Origin: Gracilaria domingensis
Lineage: Eukaryota > Rhodophyta > Florideophyceae > Gracilariales > Gracilariaceae
Direction: 5' to 3'
DNA length: 64,000 nt
NCBI GenBank assembly: GCA_022539475.1
Contig: VCMS01000196.1
Span: 1 to 64,000, forward strand
The notes under the pieces: model-generated
Told to the model about the DNA's origin: nothing
Database searches by the model: none
What the model saw: only the letters and a program-made list of their open reading frames with translations
Position numbers and translations under genes: made by a program
Shown here: piece by piece, positions 42,229-52,020 of the stretch
Numbering within the stretch: the first letter of the stretch is position 1
Layout: the number at the start of each line of letters is the position of its first letter

Positions 42229-43214
42229 TGTGGAGCAACAGCTTTCTGCTATCGGATGCATCACGGTTCTCATAATGAGATGGTACCGATGGCCGGTGAC
42301 GTGGCTAAGTTATGAAAGCTCCCTTTAATTTTGGGTATTTTTGGGATGGTTTGGTTGGACCCTTAATAGGTGGACCCTGCATGGGAAGTGCATAGTAGGT
42401 GTGATAGTAGGCCACGTGGTGGAGCTGGCTAGTTAGATATTTGTGCCACGCCCGTTGGAGAGCACCCTGCACCCTGACAGTGGTTCGTCCACGTGTATGA
42501 CCCTCGGGAGGTGTGCATCGTAGATACCGTAGTAGTAATAGTATATATGCTCGGGTGATCTCACCCTGGAGCCTCTAAGTAAATGGACAACTGAGTCGCG
42601 TCCTGTTGAGGATCGGGCTATAGTAGACAGCGGCCTACGTAGGTTTACCACTCCCCTCGGAGAGTAATCACGATTGGTTTCGGCGCTACTACCCCTCAGG
42701 GTCACTTAGGAAGCTTGCATCTTGCCATCTCTGGAATCTTTGATATCTACCGTTTTATCGGTTCATTGTTGTTGTCATTGTATTTTGTTGTTTACTTTCG
42801 TGACTGTTGTTGTCACGCGTTCACCTGGTTCAGGTATTGCTTCCGCCCCAGTATTGGGTATATTTTTGGCATGCCTTTGTGCGTCGCTCCGCTATCGGAC
42901 CTGTTCCCGCCGGTTGGCACGGTCCGTAGATTCGCTCCGGTGGGTTGCACCGTGAGCTTTCCCACTTTGACACGGTTCCCTTTTTCTCCATCTCTCCAGG
43001 TTCGGATCACACTTCACCTCTGGATCTACACCGTTCTTTGCATCTCACCTGTGTAGGTATATCCAGTCACCGTCTCCGGTCTTACACCCGGCTTGTCTCG
43101 CGACTCGAGCACGGACAGAGGGTTCTACCGCTGTTTCTATCCCATCCAGGGAGTAGGACTCGGACATCCTAATGGAGATTCCCCATCGCGCCCAGCGCAG
43201 AGTTTTGCTCTACA
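42229..43214 (+). repeat. gypsy-B 3' LTR
   Basis: 986 bp; same ends as the 5' LTR; followed by the CCCTC target duplication. Confidence 0.92.
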
Positions 43215-43645
43215 CCCTCGGGTTAATTCCGTCTTCGGACACCTTTCATTGTGGAGATACCTGCTTAACCACAAGTGGTAGAACTACCAACTCTGTATAG
43301 AGATCTTTGCCGCGTGGGCTGAATACAGGTCTCCGTCATCCGCCGCCGGGTCTGTTGCCGCTTTCCGCACGCCTCGTGGGTGGTTTCCTTTGGTTTTTAT
43401 CTCTTTTCCCCCTTTTTTGCTTAAGGTTTCCACTGCTCACTGGTACTGCCCACCACTGTGGTCTCCGTTTCCGGATCTTCACCTAGCCTGTTCCCCGTCA
43501 ACCTCCGAGGTATATCCCGAGGCACGGGCAGTCTTACACCCGCCATTCTCCGTGCACGGAGGGCTCATTCTCTGGCTCTACGTCCCCTAGGGAGCAAGGA
43601 CTCGAACTTCTTGAGTGTCTGTCCCGTCCCCGGGTTTGCACTACA
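43215..43645 (+). repeat. gypsy-A 3' LTR, second part
   Basis: Begins CCCTCGGGTTAATTCCGTC, which matches the gypsy-A 5' LTR at 28910-28963, and ends GTTTGCACTACA, the inverted partner of the LTR start TGTAGAGCAAAC. Confidence 0.8.
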
Positions 43646-44212
43646 AATTAATGCGATTCCATCGAATCCTCCCCTCTCCTGGCGCCATCATCAACATCTG
43701 GCAAGCCTCCGCGCGCCCTTCTCTTCCTTCTTCTAAGTGCAGCGCGCTCTTTTCCTTCTTATAAGTGCAACGCGCTCGTCGTCGCCGTCCTCGTTTACAA
43801 AAGGGACGGCTTTGGCGTTCACTCCGCTTGCGCACTGCGCAGCGCAACATCGTACAAGAGATTTTGAGCGCTCGATTCCGGCCATTCCTGAGTCGCCGCG
43901 CTTGAGGCCGCACCCTATCAGAGGCCGGTGAACCTCGAGCTTGGCTTCTGTCGCATGCCCTGCACGATCTTAGGATCGGCGGAGCGTGGACTACCAGACT
44001 GACAACGGCAGAAGAACACCCTCAGTGGCTTCGGTCGTTATGCGCTCTACGTCTTGTTTTGACACCGAAGTTCATTATAACGAGCGACCGCCGGCCGCTG
44101 TATCGTGGAAAGTTTGGGTTGTCTCAGCGCAGCACGGCGCATTCATAGAGATTTCGGGGATGTTTTCGCACAGTGCGAACCCCTTCCGCCGAAACGGGGG
44201 ATTGTAGGACTC
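43646..44212 (-). pseudogene. 5' part of copia-1 antisense ORF region
   Basis: Between gypsy-A and the copia-1 3' LTR. A minus-strand frame at 43913-43641 is Arg/Lys-rich (KRGRRRRARCTYKKEKS) and would lead into 28391 when gypsy-A is removed. The homologous place in copia-2 is also basic. Exact start unknown. A 27-bp near-duplicate (CCTTCTTCTAAGTGCAGCGC) occurs at about 43725-43780. Confidence 0.35.
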
Positions 44213-44545
44213 CACTTACTGCACTAGATTTGTGCGCGCTTTACTCCACCTCCAGTTAGCCCCGCTGCCCCGAATTTCCGAGCTCAAGCAGCTCGGAAGC
44301 ACCTTCAGCGGTGCCAAGGAGCCCTCGGCGCTCTGCGCGCTCAAAGAGCACCAGAATAAACAAGGGCCAGTTGTGACTCCCGCAGCGACCGGCCCGGGGA
44401 TCCACGACGAGCAGGACAGAAACTCTGCTCCATTGTGGCGTGCTTTCGCTCCCCGTTGTTCTTGTCTTCGCCAGCCTTTTCTTGCGGTTTTCCGCTCCAC
44501 CCAACGAGTCCTGCGAGCACTGTGCTTCTGATGTAGGCAGCTCCA
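44213..44545 (+). repeat. copia-1 3' LTR
   Basis: About 333 bp, TGTAGGACTCC...GCAGCTCCA, matching 21993-22341 with scattered changes and small indels. Confidence 0.75.
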
Positions 44546-45038
44546 GTAGGGCCTACGGTGTTTCGGTTCCTTTTTCCAATCTGGCGCCAACAGAGATACG
44601 CTCTGCGTAATCGAATGGTTGTCGTTGCCGCTCGTGGGCCGCTGACGTCAGCCCCGGATCTGCTCGCCTTCGCGCCAAAAGCGCGCGTCGTAAATGGATT
44701 TGAGAGCCTTTCTCTCAGTCTTTCGCATCTCACTCGCACAATTTGTCTTACCCGTGGCTACGTGTACACTACGTCGTATCTGTCGAATCGCCAGCACGCT
44801 TCGTATCAGTAGACAGTAGAAAGACTGTCGAGTACTACACGTACAAAGCACTGCAGCATCTGCGCCGTGGGCACTGTCAGCACAACGGAAGTTCAAATAT
44901 CTTCTTGCTGCATCTGCTTATCTTAGCTTGGCAATTCTATTCCTTTGGCTAAGCTTTTTGCAACCAGACAATGTTGTCAACAAGATTTTTCAGCTGAGGA
45001 CATCATCCCACCCAAGCCCTGCCCTGACCTGCGGTCGC
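44546..45038. other. spacer between copia-1 and the inverted LTR pair
   Basis: No gene recognised; short frames only. Confidence 0.35.
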
Positions 45039-45319
45039 TGTGTGGCTATGTGTACATTTGTACACGCGCGGGATGCTCGCAGTTCGCGTAAGATTGACCG
45101 ATCTCCCGCTGCTCGAGAGCTCACGAGGAGCTCAGAGGGCGGGAGAACGGGGACTAAAATAAAGGAGACGGCGTCTGACCCCGCCCGGAGGAGGCGGAGG
45201 GGACCAGACGGAGGAACAGACTTCTTCCCTGCTCCTTTTGCCATTCCGAGGACCGAGAAGACGACAGCGTAGCTATCCGCAACGTTTGCTTAGCACGCGC
45301 CTCATACTGCCTTGTACCA
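45039..45319 (+). repeat. copia-2-family LTR, plus orientation
   Basis: 281 bp starting TGTGTGGCTATGTGTACA and ending TTGTACCA, followed by TAGTTATGGACCCAGTA, the start of a copia gag. It is the inverted partner of 45337-45617 and shows that another copia copy once lay here in plus orientation. Confidence 0.85.
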
Positions 45320-45336
45320 TAGTTATGGACCCAGTA

Positions 45337-45617
45337 TGGTTCACGGCAGTATGAGGCGCGTGCTAAACAAACGTTGCGGAGAGCTACGTTGTCGTCTTTT
45401 CGGTCCTCGGAATGGCAAACAGAGCAGGGAAGAAGTCGGTTCCCCCGTCTGGTCCCCTCCGCCTCCTCCGGGCGGGGTCAGACGCCGTCTCGTTTATTTT
45501 AGTCCCCGTTCTCCCGCCCTCTGAGCTCCTCGTGAGCTCTCGAGCAGCGGGAGATCGATCAATCTTACGCGAACTGCGAGCAGCCTGCGCGTGTACAATT
45601 GTACACATAGCCATACA
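45337..45617 (-). repeat. copia-2 3' LTR
   Basis: Minus orientation, 281 bp; only 17 bp separate it from the oppositely oriented LTR at 45039-45319. Confidence 0.88.
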
Positions 45618-46256
45618 CCCCCCGCTTGCACCGTACTCGTTTCTCTCCATGATGATGGAGCCATGCACTCCAAGGGTTGCGGTGCGGGATCACCAAAAGG
45701 ACGAAATCCGAAGCGGTATAGCAATCGAGCAACCAATAACAGAGCGGTAGTGCTAGCAAGGTAAGACACTCATCGCAGTCCTTAAGATAGCGCGGACAAT
45801 AACAAATTATCTGAACAATAAAGAAACCTTGTCGATCCATGTCACAAAGTTTTCTCGCCAAAAACAAAGAACACAGAGCGGCAGAGACACCAATATGTAT
45901 CCAGTACATAACCAGGCACCACGATATAACTTAAACCAGTAGGTTCCAGCCAGGATGAAAATGTCATCGGCACCGAACGAACGACATCATCATGACGCGT
46001 TGCAAGCTTAAATATTTCACCCTGCGCTGGCGGATCCCAAGTACATAAGCACAGCTTACAGTTCCTGCTGGATCCAAGTCCTTCGTAGACTAGCCCCACC
46101 AGCCGAAACGCAAGATCACTGACGATCTGTATATCGTCGACAAGAACAAAGCAGTAGAGGGCAGGGCGCGGCTCAGCCGTGTCCTAGCACTCTCACACGC
46201 ATACGCTACGCGTGTCTTGGTTCGAAGTGGGTCTTTTCAGGCAGCTTCACGTCACG

Positions 46257-48310
46257 ATGAGAGTTGCCACCAGCGCCGACGGGGGACACAAGTCTGGGCT
46301 GCAAGAAGTGGTGCCTAGCGCGAAACATTCGACGTGGCGTTGTAGCTCAGCACCCCGCGGTGCGCATGTACAGATTGACATGCGTCGGGAAGCAGTGGTC
46401 AGGGACCCGCGGCGCATTGATAAATCAGTTCTGAAACGGGGCATGATTCGTAACCGTGCTTCAACGCAACTTCCAGATTTTAGATCTCTCTGGATCCTGT
46501 CTTCGACAACGAGCGAAAACAAAAGAAAACGGCTTGCAACGCAAATAGTCTGTACTGTACCAACTAAGAAGGCAAAAACAGCGGGTAGTTCTGAGGCAGA
46601 TGCTGCGAATCAACAGCATTCCGAAAACACCATTACTCAAAGCCGTTATCCTCGGCGTGTGCGCAAAACACGGTACTTCTTTGTTTGTCAGCCCACCGCA
46701 AGCACTCAGCCTGAGGACGGAAGGCTTCACGAGGACGATGTGAGTGCTCCCCAATCTGCATCTCTAAGAAATGATACGCTAGGAAGCGGCTCTGAGCAGG
46801 AATGGGACTTCACTAGTGTAGTTTCCATCACTCGAAACGCAGAAGCAGCGGATGAACTGTATCAAGTAGAATACCTTTCTGGGGAAATTAGGTCGCTACC
46901 ACCGGCTGATTGTTTCGCACTTGTAGGGGAAACATTATTTGAATGGTGCAAAAAACGGCCGGGAGCGAAAGCAGATCACACTGTAGCGCTGCGCTACGGT
47001 CTGTATGAATGTAATACCGGGACCATATGGTCCAGAGACGAAGTTATGTTCGTGGCCAATACCTTTTTTTCACCAGAGCAATACGGCGTCAGGATCTTAG
47101 AGAGTCCAGCGCACTACGCAAGGAATCACGACGAGCCACATTGGGGCTGGAGTTGTGTGACCTTAAACAGCATTGAGGGCCCAGGGCTCTGTCCAGCACT
47201 AGTGGCAGAGCCAATACCCAGGGAAACACTTTGATATCCGCTTGATATTCCTTAGATATGCTTTGGATATCCATCTGATTTTCGAGGTTGGATATACTGC
47301 CGATGTACATAGAAGACAGGACATTGCTCACAATATCCATACCAATGATATTCGTCTGATTTCTGGATGTCCGAATGATGTCCGAGCAATTCCAAGAGAA
47401 GCAACTTTGGTTTTCGAAATCATTCGTCATATCTACTGTTCTATCTTTCAAAGTAGTTGATGCATGTCTCAAGGGCATCAAAAGAGTATCATTTCGTACA
47501 TCATCTGTCATATCTACTTGATATCACAGGGATATCATGGATATACGTAAGATATCCAGATGATATCCGAAAGACATCCGGATTTCAAATCTACGGGGTA
47601 TCATTCCAGCATCTGTATACTTCTCTGGGATATGGGAGGGCCCAGTTATGTGTGAAGTGCATAGAGTTGGTAATCGTGTCTCGCTCATTCCCCAGCAAAG
47701 CGTCTCTGAAATTGATGCTTTGGACCGTTACTGTGTGGCTCATCCACAAGTTCCAGTAAGAGTCTCGTGTCCGGGTCGGACCCCTCATTTAAAAGGCACC
47801 AAAAAGTACCAGATCAATGATTCTCGCATGATGGTGTCCAGTACGGATGACTTCTGTATGCATGCCTCACTAATCAATGCCACAGAACGAGTAACGGGCG
47901 CACGGTTCACAAAGTGCACCTTACTATCATCAGAACTTCCTGCATTATTAAGCTTCACAGATATGGCACGATGGTTGCAAGACAAGGCAGGCAACATGAA
48001 GCTAAATCGTGTGAAGATACCAAAATCAGAACCAAGCCGACTTCGATGGTTGGCAACGCGGTGTGCCGGAGTATACTTGGTACGCTTGAGAAAGAGAAAT
48101 GTGGACCACGTATTATGCGTCGATGCAAACACCTGTGAAGTTCTAGATGCCGTGGAGCCATGCCCACTTGAGCTTTCTTACTTGTTCCTGTGTGCATGTT
48201 TGGGTGATATGGGTGAGGGTGTAAATGTAATGGAGCTGCGCGAGCTGGTCTTCTTCCGTCGCTCAAAGGGAACCTTCTTGCATAAGGCGAGTGTCCCCGA
48301 GAGTACTTAA
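46257..48310 (+). CDS. copia-2 antisense ORF (aORF-C, copy 2): chromodomain-like and cysteine-peptidase-like protein, with inserted repeat
   Basis: First block 46257-47234: basic region with NLS-like KRKR and KKAK, then EWDFTSVVSITRNAEAADEL and YQVEYLSGEIRSLPP, chromodomain-like in pattern, then HYARNHDEPHWGWSCVTLNS. A stretch of GATATC-type repeats (47228-47610) breaks the frame. Second block from 47648: EIDALDRYC, then FCMHASLINA (Cys70 of that block), VYLVRLRKRNVDHVLCVD (His154) and EVLDAVE (Asp167), ending at 48310. The Cys, His and Asp and their spacing are shared with copy 1. C...H...D order fits papain-fold peptidases (for example OTU- or C39-like), but no family signature is certain. 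Coding is intact apart from the repeat insertion. Confidence 0.65.
47228..47610. repeat. degenerate GATATCC minisatellite within aORF-C
   Basis: GATATCC, GATATTCC, GATATGC, GGATATCC and GATGTCC variants about 11-16 bp apart. It is similar in type to 33300-33725. The sequence GAGGGCCCAG occurs on both sides (about 47174 and 47635). Confidence 0.65.
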
Positions 48311-48355
48311 ACAGTTTACCTCTCAAATCTTGAGTCTACGAAAGCATTTATCGGC

Positions 48356-49456
48356 CTAGTTTGTGTTCGAAACTCTCTTCTCATATTGAAGTAACGACGC
48401 AGGTATCACCCCTTTCCTCATCACCTCATTGAGCATCCGGAACATCACAACGTTACGTTTTGTCAATGCATCCGCAAGATTATGGGAGCCTTTAAACCAC
48501 TGGAGAATAGATATCTCTCCTGTCTCGAACGAATCCCGAAGTCTCTCCACCGTTGGTCGAAGGCGATAATCCTTCCCTTCGTGGAGGGTCGTGATCGTGG
48601 AATATAATCCGTCAGAGTCTACAGTTAGGACAAACGGGAGGACCATCTTCGCTCTATAAACCCGCACTATAGCACCCGACATCGTAGCCCCACGGTCCGC
48701 CGAGAGGGCAGTAGCCAGGATCTCTGCTCCAATCGAGCTGAAAGACATCCTGGCTTGCTTGGAACTCGTCCAGTCAAGCATGTGGAACACTGGATCTCCA
48801 CCCCCCGCAGGCATGAAAAGTACCGATAGAAAGCCGGTCTGCCCATACGAGCCCTTTCCCTGACTGGCATCCGAGAAAGCAAGGTATCGCGGAGCGATTG
48901 CGAGAGAAGGAGGACGCTTGTACAGAAGCTCGGGCTTCAGAGACTGCATTTCACCAAGGACTTGGTTCGCTAAGATCAAGTCCGATAATAGCAACTTCGA
49001 GGTCCGTTGTTGCAAGTAACTGGCAGCAAGAGAGACTTGTGGAAGGACGCCATGGCCTAGGAAGTTAAGCGATCCAGAAAGACCGAGAAACTCAGTCCGC
49101 TCATCAGAGGTGCATGGGGAGTTAAAGCTTTTGCGGCGTTGCCTTGTGATCGAAAACTTCTGGATACTGCCCATGAACTCTTCCATATTCACTGAGACGA
49201 ACCCGTCATCTTCCCGATAGATACGTAGCCGGTTGAAGATGAGCCTGGGTGAAGTATCGAACTTGCCAACAGGTAATCTTGCACTGATCTCGTGGTGGAA
49301 ACGTTCGAGGTCCTGCGGAAGCCCTGTGATAAGCATATCGTCAACGACTTTTGCCAATGCGAGATTTATAGACCCGTCCTTGTTTACAAGTACAAAGAGT
49401 TGCGGGAGTCCTGGGAGGGGCTCGATCTCCTTCTCCGATAGCCACTTTTCAACCAT
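48356..49456 (-). CDS. copia-2 reverse transcriptase C-terminal part and RNase H
   Basis: 366 intact codons. LALAKVVDDMLITG is the RT active-site box (VVDD). SGSLNFLGHGVLPQVSLAAS and SLKPELLYKRPP connect to RNase H, with AFSDASQGKG (Asp), SSIGAEILATA (Glu), TVDSDGLY (Asp) and NLADALTK (Asp), so all RNase H acidic residues are present. The matching copia-1 RT has VVDH. The product ends YEKRVSNTN, 46 bp from the end of the convergent aORF-C. Confidence 0.85.
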   Translation of the reverse strand: MVEKWLSEKEIEPLPGLPQLFVLVNKDGSINLALAKVVDDMLITGLPQDLERFHHEISARLPVGKFDTSPRLIFNRLRIYREDDGFVSVNMEEFMGSIQKFSITRQRRKSFNSPCTSDERTEFLGLSGSLNFLGHGVLPQVSLAASYLQQRTSKLLLSDLILANQVLGEMQSLKPELLYKRPPSLAIAPRYLAFSDASQGKGSYGQTGFLSVLFMPAGGGDPVFHMLDWTSSKQARMSFSSIGAEILATALSADRGATMSGAIVRVYRAKMVLPFVLTVDSDGLYSTITTLHEGKDYRLRPTVERLRDSFETGEISILQWFKGSHNLADALTKRNVVMFRMLNEVMRKGVIPASLLQYEKRVSNTN

Positions 49457-49565
49457 GAGCTGCCAGATCGACCGGACTCAACAAGGCCGTTGCTTGGAGC
49501 TAAAAGCTTCCAAACATGACTTGGAGTAGCCCATCCTTTGGGAGGAACTATGAAGATATCGTGCG

Positions 49566-50447
49566 TCAGTTCACCACCCTGTAGCTAAGCACTCTTGATA
49601 TCAAGTGTGGCAAGTGGAAGCCCCAAGGTAGCTGCAATCGGGAGCACTGTTCGAATGATAAAAAATGCGTGGATAAGAAGTCCTTTCGGATTCTCTCTTT
49701 CTCCGTGTCCCTATCACCGTGTGGAACCAAGCGACACTTGAGACGAAGCGTGCCCTCTTCACCATCATCCTTAATGTGAAAGAAGTGGTGAGAAGTAACG
49801 ATGTTTGCTTTCCTTGAGAGAGCAAATCGGCGCACTTCCTGATAGCGTCCCTTGTAGACGGCTTTCTCTTTGGCAATGGATTTCTCAACAACCCATCTTG
49901 GCAGGAACTGTGTTCGGAATTCAGAGACTTGGTCTTTCCATAGCACGGGCAGAGCATTCTTCAGAATCTCTTGCTCTGCTGAGCGCAGTTGAACCGGTGG
50001 ATTGACCTGTTGGACCGCAGTAACACCAACATCCTTGTCGGGACGCGGCGGGTCGTGCGGGATACCAATGTCTCTCTCAGGGTCATCAACGACTTGTGGT
50101 TTCTTTCCAGCAAGCATGGAACAAATATTGAGGTGGTAAGACCAAAGTGTTGCCTCATCATTCAGCAGAAAGCCTAGCGACTGCTTTCGGGGCTCTTCTG
50201 ATGGTTTATCTTTCACAGCGGGTTCTGAGCTCATGCTTGGCTCGTCTCCACCGACTTTGGGATTCACACTCTCACCCACCTCGACAATACCGTGTGATAG
50301 TGGCGAGGTGTACCCAAGACTATTGAGTTCCAAGAGCAGAGCTGATGTTGGTACGAGACGAACATCTTCGTAGGCCGCACGAATACTAGGGCCCTGGTGT
50401 TGTTCATTCGAAGAAAGCAGAAGTAAATGTTCTTGCGCTTCACGCAC
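49566..50447 (-). pseudogene. copia-2 linker and N-terminal reverse transcriptase
   Basis: 293 codons: IN-RT linker (AAYEDVRLVPTSALLLELNSL, also found in copia-1), an acidic middle, then RT fingers with FHIKDDGEEGTLRLKCRLVPHGD. The frame loses RT similarity after about 49640 and the palm DVKSAYLQ-type motif is decayed, so a frameshift or small deletion separates it from 48356-49456. Confidence 0.7.
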
Positions 50448-50683
50448 AAAACCAACCTTCCCCTCGCCAAATTTGGGGCCTCTCTTGAAGTAATACAGGG
50501 CCGTGCCTTTCGGAAAGTGAGTCTGTGAGAGTATCTTCGGGCTGCGAGTCTTCTCGAGGGTGTGAATCGCCCTCCTCGCTACCTGTTCCTGGTACGCCTC
50601 GAGGATACCTTGGACTGCAGGAGCCCCATAAGGCTTGGTGTGTAGCCTCGAACCAGTTCGAAGCTGCTCATCTTCCGACTGCC

Positions 50684-51496
50684 CTACATGCAGTTGCTCA
50701 GGAATGTCCCACGAGAGAGAATCTCTTCGTAGGAGAACTTGGTTTTGCGAACCGCCGAAAAGTAGCTTGCGTCCCGAAGGAGTCGGGTGCAGACAAGCCT
50801 TACGATTGCATTCTTTGACTCCACCACGCCAATCTTGTTATGTCTACGCGCGGGGCGCGGCTCATAAGAGATAGAGTGCGCACTGAGGAAGTTCTTGAAC
50901 GTGTCTTTGTCGAATTCGGGGTCGCCAGAGAGTGATTCCGGTGGGCCATGGATATTCACCCAATGTTGCTCGAAAGCAGACTTCACCTCACTCAACTCTC
51001 TTGTCTCAAGTATTGCCGTGACGGAAAGTGCTGAGGAAGCATCCACCATATGTAATATGGAAAGGTTGTCCATCTCTGAAACAAAGAGAAAGTCAATCTG
51101 GACATGTGTGTTGAATGGCACCAGCAGCCGCCGGAAGGAAACTTTCCTGGACGAAGAAGGACGCCCGGTGGTTTGGCATGTTGTGCACTTACTCAAGGTC
51201 GACCCGAGCGCCTGTGGCAGTACTGGAGTAAGAACACGAGCCCACCGACAGATTTCCTTCATGTCTTCAATAGGCATGTGGGTGAAGCCATGGAGCTCTG
51301 CCGCGAAACGGCGGCAGACCTTCTGGTCGCTATACCTCTTCCTCAGTGCCTTGATAGAGGTCCTTCCGATCAGGCTGCGGTAGCAGGCGAAATAAGAAGA
51401 AATGGCTTCACTGGTGCTAGGCATTACCAAGAGTCGGGTTCGAATGGTGTCGTCCGGGTGGCCAGGAAGCTGTAAACTGTACGTCTGGAGCTTCAA
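50684..51496 (-). CDS. copia-2 integrase
   Basis: 270 codons. An N-terminal zinc region ends with KCTTCQTTGRP. The core has VQIDFLFVSE (Asp), SLSGDPEFD (Asp) and HNKIGVVESKNA (Glu), so the catalytic triad is complete. It aligns with the copia-1 integrase. It inserts element cDNA into the genome. The frame ends in FLSNCM before the C-terminal domain, which continues in another frame near 50680-50450. Confidence 0.8.
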   Translation of the reverse strand: MKLQTYSLQLPGHPDDTIRTRLLVMPSTSEAISSYFACYRSLIGRTSIKALRKRYSDQKVCRRFAAELHGFTHMPIEDMKEICRWARVLTPVLPQALGSTLSKCTTCQTTGRPSSSRKVSFRRLLVPFNTHVQIDFLFVSEMDNLSILHMVDASSALSVTAILETRELSEVKSAFEQHWVNIHGPPESLSGDPEFDKDTFKNFLSAHSISYEPRPARRHNKIGVVESKNAIVRLVCTRLLRDASYFSAVRKTKFSYEEILSRGTFLSNCM

Positions 51497-52020
51497 ATAC
51501 TAGTCAGACAGTACCCCCTTGGGAAGGATTAGGAGACTTTCGCCGCCTAGCAAGTTACTCTGATGAAAACGTTTGTTGCCGACCAACAGTATCCCGTGAC
51601 CAGCGACAAGGTAGAACGGCCGAGACGCCTTTTTCCCATCAATATCGGTCAGAGGGAGATCCCAGATGGCGAATACTAATCGAGCGTCGTCGCAGTTTGT
51701 GCCATACCCGTGTTAGAAGGGTTCATAGTCAAGGAGGCGGAGTGGAAACGGAATTCTGAGAGCCGAGGCCATTCGTGCTGCAGACTTCACGCCACCGACA
51801 CTTCTAGGATAACCAAGGTCCAGAATAGGATTCGGATCATTCGCTCCTTTCGAATTTGGGGCTCCACGTCTTATTATTAGGCTTGATTGGCGTCCGAAGG
51901 TGTGTATCCTCGACGAAAACACCCCTCAGACGGTTTATTCTTCCCGGATGACTCCTTCTCCAGTCGAACCATTCTCTGCAGATAAGTTTCTCCATCCTCA
52001 TATTTGCAATCCTTCCAGTT
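51497..52020 (-). pseudogene. copia-2 protease region, decayed
   Basis: Between gag and integrase only short frames remain. By position this should be the protease; no DTG/DSG motif is identified. Confidence 0.3.

Larger units (their letters stand above)
37491..43214 (+). mobile_element. gypsy-B: pol-less chromodomain LTR element with antisense ORF
   Basis: LTRs 37491-38478 and 42229-43214 (988 and 986 bp, about 98% identical by eye) begin TGTGGAGCAA and end TTTTGCTCTACA. The 5-bp target duplication CCCTC lies at 37486-37490 and 43215-43219, inside the gypsy-A 3' LTR. The interior (3.75 kb) has a TGG primer-site-like sequence at 38482, a decayed sense coiled-coil ORF, a chromodomain ORF, small palindromes, a large antisense ORF, and the purine tract AAGGAGGGGGAGA before the 3' LTR. 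No protease, RT, RNase H or integrase is present, so it must rely on another element, probably of the gypsy-A kind. Confidence 0.9.
28392..43645 (+). mobile_element. gypsy-A: Ty3/gypsy chromovirus with antisense ORF
   Basis: Bounded by a truncated 5' LTR (28392-28963) and a 3' LTR split by gypsy-B (36966-37490 plus 43215-43645). LTR ends are TGTAGAGCAAAC and GTTTGCACTACA. Flanks AATGA/AATTA may be a mutated 5-bp target duplication. Inside: protease remnant, RT, RNase H, integrase, a Ser/Pro-rich linker, a minisatellite-like stretch, a chromodomain ORF, small hairpins, and an antisense ORF ending near the purine tract AAGGAGGGGGA before the 3' LTR. The host site is aORF-C of copia-1. Confidence 0.85.
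21993..44545 (+). mobile_element. copia-1: Ty1/copia element split by nested gypsy elements
   Basis: The 5' LTR at 21993-22341 and 3' LTR at 44213-44545 share long near-identical blocks (for example GAGCACCAGAATAAACAAGG). Between them in plus orientation are gag, protease/integrase and RT/RNase H (22345 to about 27095). Then follows an antisense ORF from 27210 upward on the minus strand, broken at 28391/43646 by the 15.3-kb gypsy-A. Removing gypsy-A gives a 7.3-kb element. Domain order (integrase before RT) defines Ty1/copia. All ORFs carry frameshifts. No convincing target duplication was found. Confidence 0.8.
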
